Positions 7,851 through 15,155 of a stretch of DNA of 64,000 bases are shown piece after piece; position 1 is the stretch's first letter; every line of letters begins with the position of its first letter. Origin of the DNA: Bacillota bacterium (GTDB lineage Bacteria > Bacillota > Clostridia > Lachnospirales > Bianqueaceae); the NCBI GenBank assembly GCA_017441925.1, contig JAFRUE010000011.1, positions 1 to 64,000 of the forward strand, given 5' to 3'. Position numbers and translations under genes: made by a program. A model generated the notes under the pieces. It made no database searches. It was given only the letters and a program-made list of their open reading frames with translations, and was not told the DNA's origin.

Positions 7851-9401
7851 ATGAAAAAAAGATGTCTGTTGGTCAAGGACGGCGACGACGTAGCGGTTCT
7901 TCTGGAGGAAGGCTGTGCCGGCGACGAAGTAGAGGTTAACGGGCAGACGATTACGCTGCTCGACAATATTACCATGGCGCATAAGGTTGCCGTTCATTCT
8001 TTGAAGAAAGGTGATCCGATCATCAAGTACGGGCAGGAGATCGGCCGCGCGAGTCAGGATATTCCGGTCGGATCATGGGTCCATACACATAACCTGGTCT
8101 GTGAGCGCGGACGGACGGCCCGCGAAGAGCGGACCCGCAGCAAACGTTCGTCGGAGCAGTGGACCGGTCCTTTCAGCGGGAAAAAGCTGACGTTCATGGG
8201 CTACAAACGTCCGTACGGGGGCGTAGGCGTCCGCAATCATCTTGCCGTCATTGCAAATGTTTTCTGCGCGAATACAGCCGCAGAGAAGATCGCACGCCGA
8301 ATCCCCGGAGCTGTACTGCTGCGGCACAATCTGGGCTGCGGACAGGTCGGCTTTGACCTTGAGCTGACGGCCCGCACGCTTAAATCCATGGCGAATCATC
8401 CCAATGTCGGGGCAGTCCTCCTGATCAGCCTCGGCTGTGAGCGGCTTAAACCGCACGAGGTCTATGAGGCGGTCCGCGCCACCGGCAAGCCCTGCTCGCT
8501 TTTCATCATGCAGGAAGAGGGCGGCATGAATGCCACTATCGAGAAGGCCGTGGCTAAAGGCCTGGAATACGCGGAGATCCTGAAGAAAGAAGAGCGCGTG
8601 TTGTGCGATCTGTCCGAGCTTTTCCTGACCACGAAATGCGGCGGGACGGATTCCACCAGCGGTCTGGCCGCCAATCCGGCCGTCGGCTATGCGGCAGACT
8701 GCGTCGTATCCGCAGGCGGCAGCGCGGTGATCTCTGAGCTGAACGAACTGATCGGGACGGAGGACTATCTGGCGAGCCGTGCGGTGAGCGAAGAGGCTGA
8801 GGATCGTATCTATGACGCGGTCTATGGTATTGAAGATCTTCTGAAAAGCTGTATTCAGCCGGAACTTCCTGATTTCCGGAACCAGCTGATCAGTCCGGGC
8901 AATTTTGACGGAGGCGTTTCCAGCGTTGTGGAGAAAGCCCTCGGAGGTGTCCACAAGTGCGGTACCGCACCGATCACGGATGTGCTCGATTACGCCCTGC
9001 CGCCCAAGCCGGACCAGAAGGGCCTTTATCTGATGAGCTACGAGAGCGTGGACGGAGAGGTCACGACCGGCATGATCGGCTGCGGATCGCAGATCGTGTG
9101 TTTCACGACAGGCCGAGGCAATCCGACAGGCCATCCGATCGCACCGGTCATCAAGATCACCGGCAATCACGAAGTCTATTCCAAACTGGCAGAGGATTTT
9201 GATTTTGACGCCAGCCCGATCGTTACGGAGGGGAAGAGCGTCGCAGAGGTCGGCGGCGAACTGTTCGACCTGGTCCTCCGCGTCGCAAACGGCGAGCTGA
9301 CAAGCGCGGAGAAACACGGAGGCGAGGAACTTTTCTGCATGCCGCGCAGGCATGGCGTCCGGATGGCGCGCCGCGACGACATTCAGTGTCAGTTTATGTA
9401 A
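7851..9401 (+). CDS. UxaA-family altronate/galactarate-type dehydratase
   Basis: A 516-aa sugar-acid dehydratase joining two parts that are sometimes separate genes. Residues 1-90 are a SAF domain ending PVGSWVHTHNL; the remainder is the D-galactarate dehydratase/altronate hydrolase catalytic domain with GYKRPYGGVGVRNH, HNLGCGQ and a late MIGCGSQIVCFTTGRGNPTG segment. Family members use iron to dehydrate altronate, galactarate or related acids to 2-keto-3-deoxy acids; (R)-sulfolactate sulfo-lyase is a related exception. It opens a tight operon with an aldolase and a hydroxyacid dehydrogenase, so its product is probably cleaved by the next enzyme. The GTGAGGGG site and ATG at 7851 fit the start. 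The exact substrate is unknown. Confidence 0.92.
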   Translation: MKKRCLLVKDGDDVAVLLEEGCAGDEVEVNGQTITLLDNITMAHKVAVHSLKKGDPIIKYGQEIGRASQDIPVGSWVHTHNLVCERGRTAREERTRSKRSSEQWTGPFSGKKLTFMGYKRPYGGVGVRNHLAVIANVFCANTAAEKIARRIPGAVLLRHNLGCGQVGFDLELTARTLKSMANHPNVGAVLLISLGCERLKPHEVYEAVRATGKPCSLFIMQEEGGMNATIEKAVAKGLEYAEILKKEERVLCDLSELFLTTKCGGTDSTSGLAANPAVGYAADCVVSAGGSAVISELNELIGTEDYLASRAVSEEAEDRIYDAVYGIEDLLKSCIQPELPDFRNQLISPGNFDGGVSSVVEKALGGVHKCGTAPITDVLDYALPPKPDQKGLYLMSYESVDGEVTTGMIGCGSQIVCFTTGRGNPTGHPIAPVIKITGNHEVYSKLAEDFDFDASPIVTEGKSVAEVGGELFDLVLRVANGELTSAEKHGGEELFCMPRRHGVRMARRDDIQCQFM

Positions 9402-9447
9402 AGAAAAGGCCGCAAACGGTCTGAAGAGAACAGAAGGGGGTCATAAT

Positions 9448-10449
9448 ATGTATCTTTTTGACTGCACGCTCCGCGACGGGGCGAACGTCATCGGGAAGGG
9501 GTTTGACGCGCGTCTGACCCGAATGATGATCGAGGGACTGATCAGAAGCAATATCAAAGTGATCGAGATGGGAAACTGCCTCGGGCTTGGCGCTTATGAG
9601 GCCAACAATTCGATCGCGCCGCTTAACGACGTAGAGTATCTGGAGCTGATCCAGCCATATCTCTCCCAGGCCGAGATCGGTATGTTCATGGGCGTTGCCA
9701 ATACAAGCGAGGAAAATATCGCGCTCGGCGCCAAATACGGTCTGCATTTCCTGCGGATCGGCGCGAACGCGGGGGACGGTAAGAATGCGGTAAAAGGCAT
9801 CAGGCTTGTTAAGCAGTACGGCATGAAATGCCGCTATTCCATGATGAAGGGCTATATCCTGGACGCTGAGGATCTTGCGGACGAGGCTGCCATGCTGGAG
9901 GAAGCAGGGCTCGATGAGATCACCATCATGGATTCGGCAGGGACGATGATGCCCGACCAGGTCAGCGAATACATCGCCGCCATGGTCAGGAAAGTCGGGA
10001 TCCCTGTCGGTTTCCACGGGCACAACAATCTGGGACTGTCGACGGCAAATGCGATCGCTGCGGCAGAGGCGGGCGCGACAGCACTGGACTGCGGCCTGCT
10101 GGGAATGGCCCGAAGCGCGGGCAACTGCGCGACAGAGCTCGCTGCGGCAGTTTTCCAGCGGCGCGGACAACTGCAGGAGGTCGATCTCATGGAGCTGCTG
10201 CACTTTATCGATAACGAACTGGCTCCGGCCATGGCGGAATACGGCTTCCGCGCCAACGTCATTCCGCTGGACCTTGTATACGGCTTGTCCGGATGTCATT
10301 CCAGTTTCGCCGGCCTGTTCAAGCAGGTTGCGGAGGAGCGGAAGGTCGATCTGTACGATCTGATCATCAAGGTCTCGGCCATCAACCGGAAGAACCCCGA
10401 CAAAGCGCTGATGGAGCAGGTCGCGGCGGATCTGCCTAAAATATTATGA
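9448..10449 (+). CDS. HMGL/DmpG-like pyruvate-type aldolase
   Basis: A 333-aa TIM-barrel protein of the HMG-CoA lyase/4-hydroxy-2-oxovalerate aldolase superfamily. DCTLRDG at residues 5-11 gives a metal-ligand Asp and catalytic Arg, and GFHGHNNLGLS gives the metal-binding His pair. It lacks an obvious C-terminal communication domain of DmpG type, so it may not channel to an aldehyde dehydrogenase. AGAAGGGGG at 9432-9440 and the conserved MYLFDCTLRDG opening support ATG 9448; the frame is open upstream into the previous gene. Position between a sugar-acid dehydratase and a hydroxyacid dehydrogenase suggests retro-aldol cleavage of a 2-oxo acid. Which acid is inference only. Confidence 0.88.
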   Translation: MYLFDCTLRDGANVIGKGFDARLTRMMIEGLIRSNIKVIEMGNCLGLGAYEANNSIAPLNDVEYLELIQPYLSQAEIGMFMGVANTSEENIALGAKYGLHFLRIGANAGDGKNAVKGIRLVKQYGMKCRYSMMKGYILDAEDLADEAAMLEEAGLDEITIMDSAGTMMPDQVSEYIAAMVRKVGIPVGFHGHNNLGLSTANAIAAAEAGATALDCGLLGMARSAGNCATELAAAVFQRRGQLQEVDLMELLHFIDNELAPAMAEYGFRANVIPLDLVYGLSGCHSSFAGLFKQVAEERKVDLYDLIIKVSAINRKNPDKALMEQVAADLPKIL

Positions 10450-11405
10450 ATATCGTAATACTGGACGGATACACGGAAAACCCCGGCGATCTGAGCTGGG
10501 CCGGGCTGGAAGCTCTCGGCACGCTGACAGTCTATGACCGGACCGGAAATGACCTCAATCTGATCGCGGAGCGCATCGGAGATGCGGAGATCGTGCTGAC
10601 AAACAAGACACCGCTCCCGGCGTCCGTGCTGCAGAAGTGTCCCTGTCTGCGTTATATCGGTGTGCTCGCTACAGGCTATAATATCGTGGACGTCGAAGCC
10701 GCTCATGCGCTCGGCATTACTGTCACGAACATCCCGACCTACGGAACGATGGCCGTGGGACAGTTTGCCATCGCGCTGCTGCTGGAGATCTGTCACCACA
10801 TCGGCCATCACAACGATGCCGTCCATACCGGACGCTGGTCGTCCAATGCGGACTGGTGTTTCTGGGATTATCCGCTGATCGAACTCGCGGGAAAAACACT
10901 CGGCATCATCGGTTATGGCCGGATCGGCCAGACGACCGGCCGGATCGCGCAGGCCCTCGGCATGGACGTGATCGCGTATGATCAGTATCAGAATCCCGGA
11001 CTCACCGGCGAACATGTGCATTATGTGACGCTTGAGCAGCTGCTCGCGGTTTCCGATGTGATCGCGCTGCATTGTCCCCTGACGCCCACAACGGCAGAGA
11101 TCATCAACAAAGACACGATCAGCAAGATGAAAGACGGTGTGATCATCATCAATAATTCCCGCGGCCCGCTGATCAATGAGGACGATCTGTGCGAAGCGCT
11201 CGTCAGTGGCAAAGTCGCGGCTGCCGGTCTTGATGTTGTCTCAACGGAGCCTATCCGGCCGGACAGCCCGTTGCTTGCGGCGCCGAACTGCATCATCACT
11301 CCGCACATTTCCTGGGCCTCCCGCGAAAGCCGCAAACGCCTGATGGACATCGCCGTGGAGAACGTCCGGAGCTTTCTGGACGGAAAGACAGTGAATGCAG
11401 TGTGA
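10446..11405 (+). CDS. D-2-hydroxyacid dehydrogenase (hydroxypyruvate reductase-like)
   Basis: A 319-aa NAD(P)-dependent oxidoreductase. The Rossmann motif GYGRIG, the catalytic Arg in NNSRGPLI, an acidic residue in LDVVSTEPI and the catalytic His in TPHISWAS are all present. It overlaps the aldolase stop by 4 bp (ATGA), indicating translational coupling. Relatives reduce hydroxypyruvate or glyoxylate, or oxidise D-glycerate-type acids. In this operon it could handle a three- or two-carbon fragment released by the aldolase, or prepare the dehydratase substrate. A terminator follows at 11457. Confidence 0.92.
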   Translation: MNIVILDGYTENPGDLSWAGLEALGTLTVYDRTGNDLNLIAERIGDAEIVLTNKTPLPASVLQKCPCLRYIGVLATGYNIVDVEAAHALGITVTNIPTYGTMAVGQFAIALLLEICHHIGHHNDAVHTGRWSSNADWCFWDYPLIELAGKTLGIIGYGRIGQTTGRIAQALGMDVIAYDQYQNPGLTGEHVHYVTLEQLLAVSDVIALHCPLTPTTAEIINKDTISKMKDGVIIINNSRGPLINEDDLCEALVSGKVAAAGLDVVSTEPIRPDSPLLAAPNCIITPHISWASRESRKRLMDIAVENVRSFLDGKTVNAV

Positions 11406-11456
11406 GAACGGCAGGTGCTGTGGGGTGTGAGAGGCTTTTGAATCTATACAGTATAT

Positions 11457-11489
11457 ATCCCCGGATGCATGTGGTGCCCGGGGATTTTG
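11457..11489 (+). terminator. Terminator of the dehydratase-aldolase operon
   Basis: 8-bp stem ATCCCCGG / CCGGGGAT with a 13-nt loop, followed by TTTGTTTT. Confidence 0.75.
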
Positions 11490-11527
11490 TTTTCAGCAGG
11501 CCAGAGTTTTGAGATGATCCGGCGCGC

Positions 11528-11574
11528 TTGACAGTAGTTGATATGTACGTTATAATGTACGTGATCAAGTACGT
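11528..11574 (+). promoter_or_regulatory. yefM-yoeB promoter with periodic GTACGT operator
   Basis: TTGACA (11528-11533), 17-bp spacer, TATAAT (11551-11556), 34 bp before the antitoxin GTG. GTACGT occurs at 11545, 11557 and 11569, exactly 12 bp apart, bracketing the -10 box and reaching past the start point. E. coli YefM binds operator palindromes with a TGTACA core, so these look like autorepression sites of the antitoxin or complex. Confidence 0.8.
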
Positions 11575-11589
11575 AAGGGGATGATATAA

Positions 11590-11850
11590 GTGACGGCAGT
11601 TAACATGACCACCTTGAGAAACAATCTAAAAAAGTATTGCGATAAAGCATATCAGGAGAAAGAAGAGGTTATTATTACCCGGAATAACGAAGAAAATCTC
11701 ATTATTGTGCGTCTGGACGAATGGGACAGGATGATGAAGTACAAAGCATATGTGGAGTATCTGGCAAAAATCGACCGGGCAGACAAACAGATTCAGGAAG
11801 GCAGCATTCTTGTAAAGTCATTTGAAGAACTGGAGGCAATGGCTGAATGA
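11590..11850 (+). CDS. yefM: YefM/Phd-family antitoxin
   Basis: An 86-aa antitoxin that should neutralise the downstream YoeB toxin and repress its own promoter. The N-terminal Phd/YefM fold is recognisable (MTTLRNNLKKYCDKA, IITRNNEENLIIVRLDEWDRM), followed by a flexible C-terminal toxin-binding tail. Translation starts at GTG 11590 after a GGGG-rich ribosome site. Its stop overlaps the toxin ATG by 4 bp, the usual coupling. The gene is visibly AT-richer than the surrounding metabolic genes, consistent with mobility of the cassette. Confidence 0.95.
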   Translation: MTAVNMTTLRNNLKKYCDKAYQEKEEVIITRNNEENLIIVRLDEWDRMMKYKAYVEYLAKIDRADKQIQEGSILVKSFEELEAMAE

Positions 11851-12110
11851 AGGTCGGCTTTGCCGGAGACGGTTGGGCTGATTATCTTTACTGGCAGCAG
11901 AAAGACAAAAAGATTCTGAAAAGAATCAATGAACTGCTGCTTAGCATAGATATAGAAGGCCCGCTAAAAGGCTTGGGGAAACCGGAAGTGCTGAAATACC
12001 GTACAAATTCATACAGCCGGCGGATAGATAATAAAAACCGTCTCGTATACGAGATAATCAATGATATGATTGTTGTGAAATCCTGTCTGGGTCATTATGA
12101 GGAAAAGTGA
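11847..12110 (+). CDS. yoeB: YoeB-family mRNA interferase toxin
   Basis: An 87-aa RelE/YoeB-fold ribonuclease that cuts mRNA in the ribosomal A site. The diagnostic sequence WADYLYWQQKDKKILKRINELL, the Glu in GKPEVLK, Arg in SRRIDNKNRLVYEI and the C-terminal HY pair (GHYEEK) correspond to the catalytic Glu, Arg, His and Tyr of YoeB, so the toxin appears active. The usual GFWSRRI segment is NSYSRRI here, a small change. A perfect terminator follows six bases after the stop. Confidence 0.96.
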   Translation: MKVGFAGDGWADYLYWQQKDKKILKRINELLLSIDIEGPLKGLGKPEVLKYRTNSYSRRIDNKNRLVYEIINDMIVVKSCLGHYEEK

Positions 12111-12115
12111 AAATG

Positions 12116-12151
12116 AATCAGCCCGTCTCTTTGCGAGACGGGCTGATTTAT
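12116..12151. terminator. Bidirectional terminator, toxin cassette / serine hydrolase
   Basis: Perfect 14-bp stem (AATCAGCCCGTCTC / GAGACGGGCTGATT) with a 5-nt loop. A/T tracts lie on both sides, between convergent genes. Confidence 0.9.
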
Positions 12152-12160
12152 AGCGGATTA

Positions 12161-13096
12161 TCACAGCCTCGGTATCACCATATCCCACAGCGACTCCAGT
12201 ACGAGCTGCATTTTGCCGGTGTCGGCGTTGTAGCAGATGACGGCGTCTTTGTAAGGCACCATGAAGCAGCCTTGGGTGGCGGCACCTGAGGCGCGGTAGC
12301 AGCCGTGGCGGGCCATCCAGAACTGGTAACCATAGCCAAGGGATTTGTCGGGGAAGAAGCCGGCGTCATCGGTGCGGATCTTAAAGGTCGTGGCTTCTTT
12401 GACCCATTCCTCGGGGACGAGCTGGCGGCCGTTGTATTTGCCGCCGTCAAGCAGCATACGGCCGAAGGCCAGGCTGTCTTCGGTGCGCAGATGCAGGCCG
12501 GAGGCGCCGATGGGATATCCGGCCGGGCATCGGTCCCATTCGGGCGTGGGGATGCCCAGATAACGGAAAAGCCGCTCATCCAGGTATTCCAGCATGTCCT
12601 GACCGGTGTATTTGGAGATCAGGCGGGAGAGCAGGTACGTGCAGCCGCTGTCGTAGACGAATTTCTCGCCGAGAGCGCGGTCCGGCGCGACGGACATGAA
12701 GGCGCGCACCCAGTCGCGGTCGCCGACACCTTTGTAGTTGTCGTTTACGAGCTCTTCGGCGACACGTCCGAGCAGAATGGGATTATCATGTCCGGCAGAC
12801 ATGGTGAGCAGATGGCGCACGGTGGTCGCGGCTTTGTACGGATGCACGTCTTCAGGCGTGTATTCCGGGAAAAGATCGACAAGCCGGTCATTCAGGCCGA
12901 AGCGGCCTTCGCCGATCGCGATGCCGACTGCCATAGACGTGTAGCTTTTGCTCATCGAGAAAAGCTGATGCGGGACATCTGCCGTCCAGCGGTGGCGGGC
13001 GATCACGTCATTGCCCTGCAGGATCGCGATGCCGAACATGTTCACCTGGTTTTCGTTCATGCGGTTTATGAACGGAGTCAGATCGAATGTTTTCAT
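12161..13096 (-). CDS. Serine hydrolase, beta-lactamase/penicillin-binding fold
   Basis: A 311-aa class C-type serine hydrolase. The nucleophile motif S47-M-S-K50 (SxxK) and a YDSG element (YxS-type second motif) are seen; no clear signal peptide, so it is probably cytoplasmic. Relatives include esterases, D-aminopeptidases and amide hydrolases; substrate cannot be assigned. ATG 13096 follows a GGAG site and begins MKTFDLTPF; the upstream frame is untranslated leader. The divergent partner is a sugar isomerase/epimerase-like gene. It converges with the toxin cassette. Confidence 0.88.
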   Translation of the reverse strand: MKTFDLTPFINRMNENQVNMFGIAILQGNDVIARHRWTADVPHQLFSMSKSYTSMAVGIAIGEGRFGLNDRLVDLFPEYTPEDVHPYKAATTVRHLLTMSAGHDNPILLGRVAEELVNDNYKGVGDRDWVRAFMSVAPDRALGEKFVYDSGCTYLLSRLISKYTGQDMLEYLDERLFRYLGIPTPEWDRCPAGYPIGASGLHLRTEDSLAFGRMLLDGGKYNGRQLVPEEWVKEATTFKIRTDDAGFFPDKSLGYGYQFWMARHGCYRASGAATQGCFMVPYKDAVICYNADTGKMQLVLESLWDMVIPRL

Positions 13097-13124
13097 GACA
13101 GGTCTCCTTACGGGATTTTTCTTT

Positions 13125-13153
13125 ATTATAGCATGGATCGCGGCAGGAAACAA
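13125..13153 (-). promoter_or_regulatory. Promoter of the serine hydrolase
   Basis: Minus strand: TTGTTT, 17-bp spacer, TATAAT, about 29 bp upstream of the start. Confidence 0.65.
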
Positions 13154-13175
13154 TGAAAACGGGGACGGTTCTTGC

Positions 13176-13202
13176 TTGACTCTTTTGCCGCAGAAGTATA
13201 AA
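13176..13202 (+). promoter_or_regulatory. Weak candidate promoter of the isomerase/epimerase gene
   Basis: TTGACT and TATAAA are separated by only 15 bp, so this is a tentative call. The GGGGACGGTTCT motif (13161-13172) lies immediately upstream. Confidence 0.4.
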
Positions 13203-13242
13203 ATGGATCCGGATCTCAACTAACCCAAGGAGGTTTTCTATA

Positions 13243-14124
13243 ATGAAAAAAGGTTTGATCGGTGTGCAGATGAGTACGATCGCGCCGTCCAAGATCCCGG
13301 ATTTTGACGCGTATACGCTGATGGGGCGGCTGACGGATATCGGATATCACTGCGTGGAGATTTCGCAGGTGCCAATGAATGCGCGGAATGTAGCCGGCTT
13401 CCGCCGCGCGGTGGAGGAGCTTGGCATGAAAGTATCATCCTGTACGGCTTCGCTGTCGCCTCTGGTTCCGGGTATGCCGGGCGAATATCTGAACGATCCG
13501 GATGATTTCAAGAAGATCGTCAATGACTGCCGGACGCTCGACTGCAATATGCTGCGGATCGGTATCCTGCCTATGACCTGCGTTGGCAGCTACAGCAAGG
13601 CGCTGGATTTTGCGAAACAGGCCAACGAATACGCGCTGAAGCTGCGCGAAGAGGGCATCGATCTGTACTATCACAACCACAATATCGAGTTCGTGCGCTA
13701 TGACGGCCGCTATCTGCTGGACATCATCCGCGACAACGCGCCGGAGATGGGATTTGAGCTGGATACGCACTGGATCCACCGCGGCGGTGAAAATCCGATC
13801 AGTTTTATCAGAAAATACGCGGGACGGATCCGTCTGCTGCATCTGAAAGATTACCGGATCGCCGAAGTGCAGATCCCGGAGGGGCTTGCGCCGGATTCAA
13901 AAGAATTCTCGGATGCGTTCTTCAACAGTTTCGGCAGCATCGTCCAGTTCGCGGAGGTCGGTGAAGGTTCCCTGCCGATCAAGGAGTGCATCGAGGCTGG
14001 CCTAGCGGGTGGCAGTGAATACTTCCTGGTTGAGCAGGACGAGACTTACGGCCGCGACCGTTTTGAGAGCCTCAAGATCAGCCATGACAACCTGGTCAGG
14101 ATGGGCTACGGCGAGTGGTTCTGA
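13243..14124 (+). CDS. Sugar phosphate isomerase/epimerase family (AP endonuclease-2 fold)
   Basis: A 293-aa TIM-barrel protein of the xylose isomerase-like family. Metal-site hallmarks are YYHNHNIEF (His and Glu), GFELDTHW (Asp) and LLHLKDYRI near the C-terminal half. Members isomerise or epimerise sugars and inositols or cleave oxidised sugars; the real substrate cannot be told. AAGGAGG just before ATG 13243 sets the start. It appears monocistronic, with a strong terminator after it. Nearby sugar-acid and hydroxyacid genes suggest a carbohydrate role. Confidence 0.9.
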   Translation: MKKGLIGVQMSTIAPSKIPDFDAYTLMGRLTDIGYHCVEISQVPMNARNVAGFRRAVEELGMKVSSCTASLSPLVPGMPGEYLNDPDDFKKIVNDCRTLDCNMLRIGILPMTCVGSYSKALDFAKQANEYALKLREEGIDLYYHNHNIEFVRYDGRYLLDIIRDNAPEMGFELDTHWIHRGGENPISFIRKYAGRIRLLHLKDYRIAEVQIPEGLAPDSKEFSDAFFNSFGSIVQFAEVGEGSLPIKECIEAGLAGGSEYFLVEQDETYGRDRFESLKISHDNLVRMGYGEWF

Positions 14125-14150
14125 GAGGCTGGGACACAATCTGGAATAAA

Positions 14151-14181
14151 AAAGCCGCTGGTTCTGCCAGCGGCTTTTTGC
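14151..14181 (+). terminator. Terminator after the isomerase/epimerase
   Basis: 11-bp stem AAAGCCGCTGG / CCAGCGGCTTT, 5-nt loop, T-rich tail. Confidence 0.9.
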
Positions 14182-14221
14182 TGTATGTTCGGGGGGAGTC
14201 GGTTTTGCATGTCTGCGCCGG

Positions 14222-14300
14222 TGGGAACTGTCAATCCTACTGTTTTTCCGGACGAGAACTGTCCCTAGCATTTTCTTTTTTCCGTTGAGATCTGTCCCTT
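14222..14300. repeat. Cluster of GAACTGTCCCT-type motifs
   Basis: GGGAACTGTC (14222), GAGAACTGTCCCT (14254) and GAGATCTGTCCCTT (14287) lie within 80 bp of intergenic DNA. The same motif recurs at 7683-7694, 18088-18100 and 18205-18217, and a related form in reverse (GGGGACGGTTCT) at 13161-13172, all outside genes. No reading frame is conserved through it. Function unknown; it behaves like a dispersed intergenic element. The rest of 14182-14365 shows nothing else recognisable. Confidence 0.6.
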
Positions 14301-14365
14301 GCTGCCCGGACTGCTGTAAAAACAGGTGCTTTCCCTCATTTTGAGCTTGTGGTCAGTGCCTTCGG

Positions 14366-14566
14366 CTGAATCATCCGGAAAAATCACAAAAAGTTCAGTA
14401 CGAAGGCGGCTTTAAGTACTGAATTATTTCATAAAATCATCAAGAATTCAGCTGTTAAGCGTCCTCGAAAACCTTACAGGCTGAACAATCAGAAAATAAC
14501 ACGGTTTTTTCAGTACAGAGAAGGCGCCGCATACTGAATAATTCCGTAAAATCGCGGAAAATTCAG
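14366..14566. repeat. Four-copy CTGAA-N23-TTCAG inverted-repeat cluster
   Basis: CTGAA followed exactly 23 bases later by TTCAG occurs at 14366, 14419, 14481 and 14534 (33 bp each). Three of the four interiors share an AAAATC core. Copies 1-2 and 3-4 are offset by 115 bp, so the region is an imperfect tandem duplication. Between the units the same ends form alternative hairpins, e.g. TTCAGTAC with GTACTGAA (14394-14423) and TTCAGCTGTTAAG with CTTACAGGCTGAA (14447-14485). It fills most of the gene-free stretch downstream of the SGNH hydrolase stop. Confidence 0.75.
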
Positions 14567-14587
14567 CCGGCAGGCGCCAACACAAGA

Positions 14588-15148
14588 TCAAAACGGAAAC
14601 CAACGACCGGCGGCCCGGATCTTTTCCGCGACGAGCCTGGCGCATACGTCGTAGCCTTCGGGCGTGAGATGGATCAGATCGTCGCTGACGTACCGGTGGA
14701 TGTCACCTGCGAGCGGCGTGTTAAGGTCATTGATCATAATGCCGAGCGGTGCGAGGGTTTCGGCTGCGGCACGGTTGTACTCACGGATGACCGCGTTGGA
14801 ATTGTGCGTGTTTTCGCCGCGGACCGGGGTCGTAAGCGCAAAGATCACATTCGGCGTGACCTCGAGCAGCAGGCCTGCGATGCGCCGGAGACAGTCTGTG
14901 TACTGACCGATCGAGGTGAAAGATCCGTCCCCGAAGAGATCGCAGAGATCCCAGTGACCGTTATTCCAGTGGATTACATCACTGCCGGCAATCTGCTCCC
15001 TGTAATCAAAGAGCGACCGCAGCGTATAGGCGGCGAACCTGCCGTTGTCTTTATAAGTGAAAACTTCAAAATCCGGCTTCAGAAGCTCGGTAACGCGGCT
15101 TTCGTACCCGAGGCGGATCGAATCACCCAGTAGAGTGACTTTTTTCAT
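14588..15148 (-). CDS. SGNH/GDSL hydrolase
   Basis: A 186-aa esterase-type hydrolase. GDS at residues 8-10 supplies the nucleophilic Ser, and DLIHLTPEGY near the C-terminus gives the DxxH catalytic Asp/His; the middle block reads NNGHWD in place of the usual GxND. No signal peptide, so probably cytoplasmic. Members deacetylate sugars or cleave lipids. ATG 15148 follows ATAGGAGG; the frame extends upstream but that overlaps the preceding gene. It is the last gene of a four-gene operon, 7 bp after the TIM-barrel-like gene, which suggests removal of acyl groups from the same carbohydrate. Confidence 0.88.
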   Translation of the reverse strand: MKKVTLLGDSIRLGYESRVTELLKPDFEVFTYKDNGRFAAYTLRSLFDYREQIAGSDVIHWNNGHWDLCDLFGDGSFTSIGQYTDCLRRIAGLLLEVTPNVIFALTTPVRGENTHNSNAVIREYNRAAAETLAPLGIMINDLNTPLAGDIHRYVSDDLIHLTPEGYDVCARLVAEKIRAAGRWFPF

Positions 15149-15155
15149 GGCGGAC

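Noticed and set aside
14366..14566. CRISPR array interpretation of the N23 cluster
   Set aside because: Only the 5-bp ends and a few core bases are conserved, gaps are 20-29 bp and themselves form hairpins; this is not a direct-repeat array.
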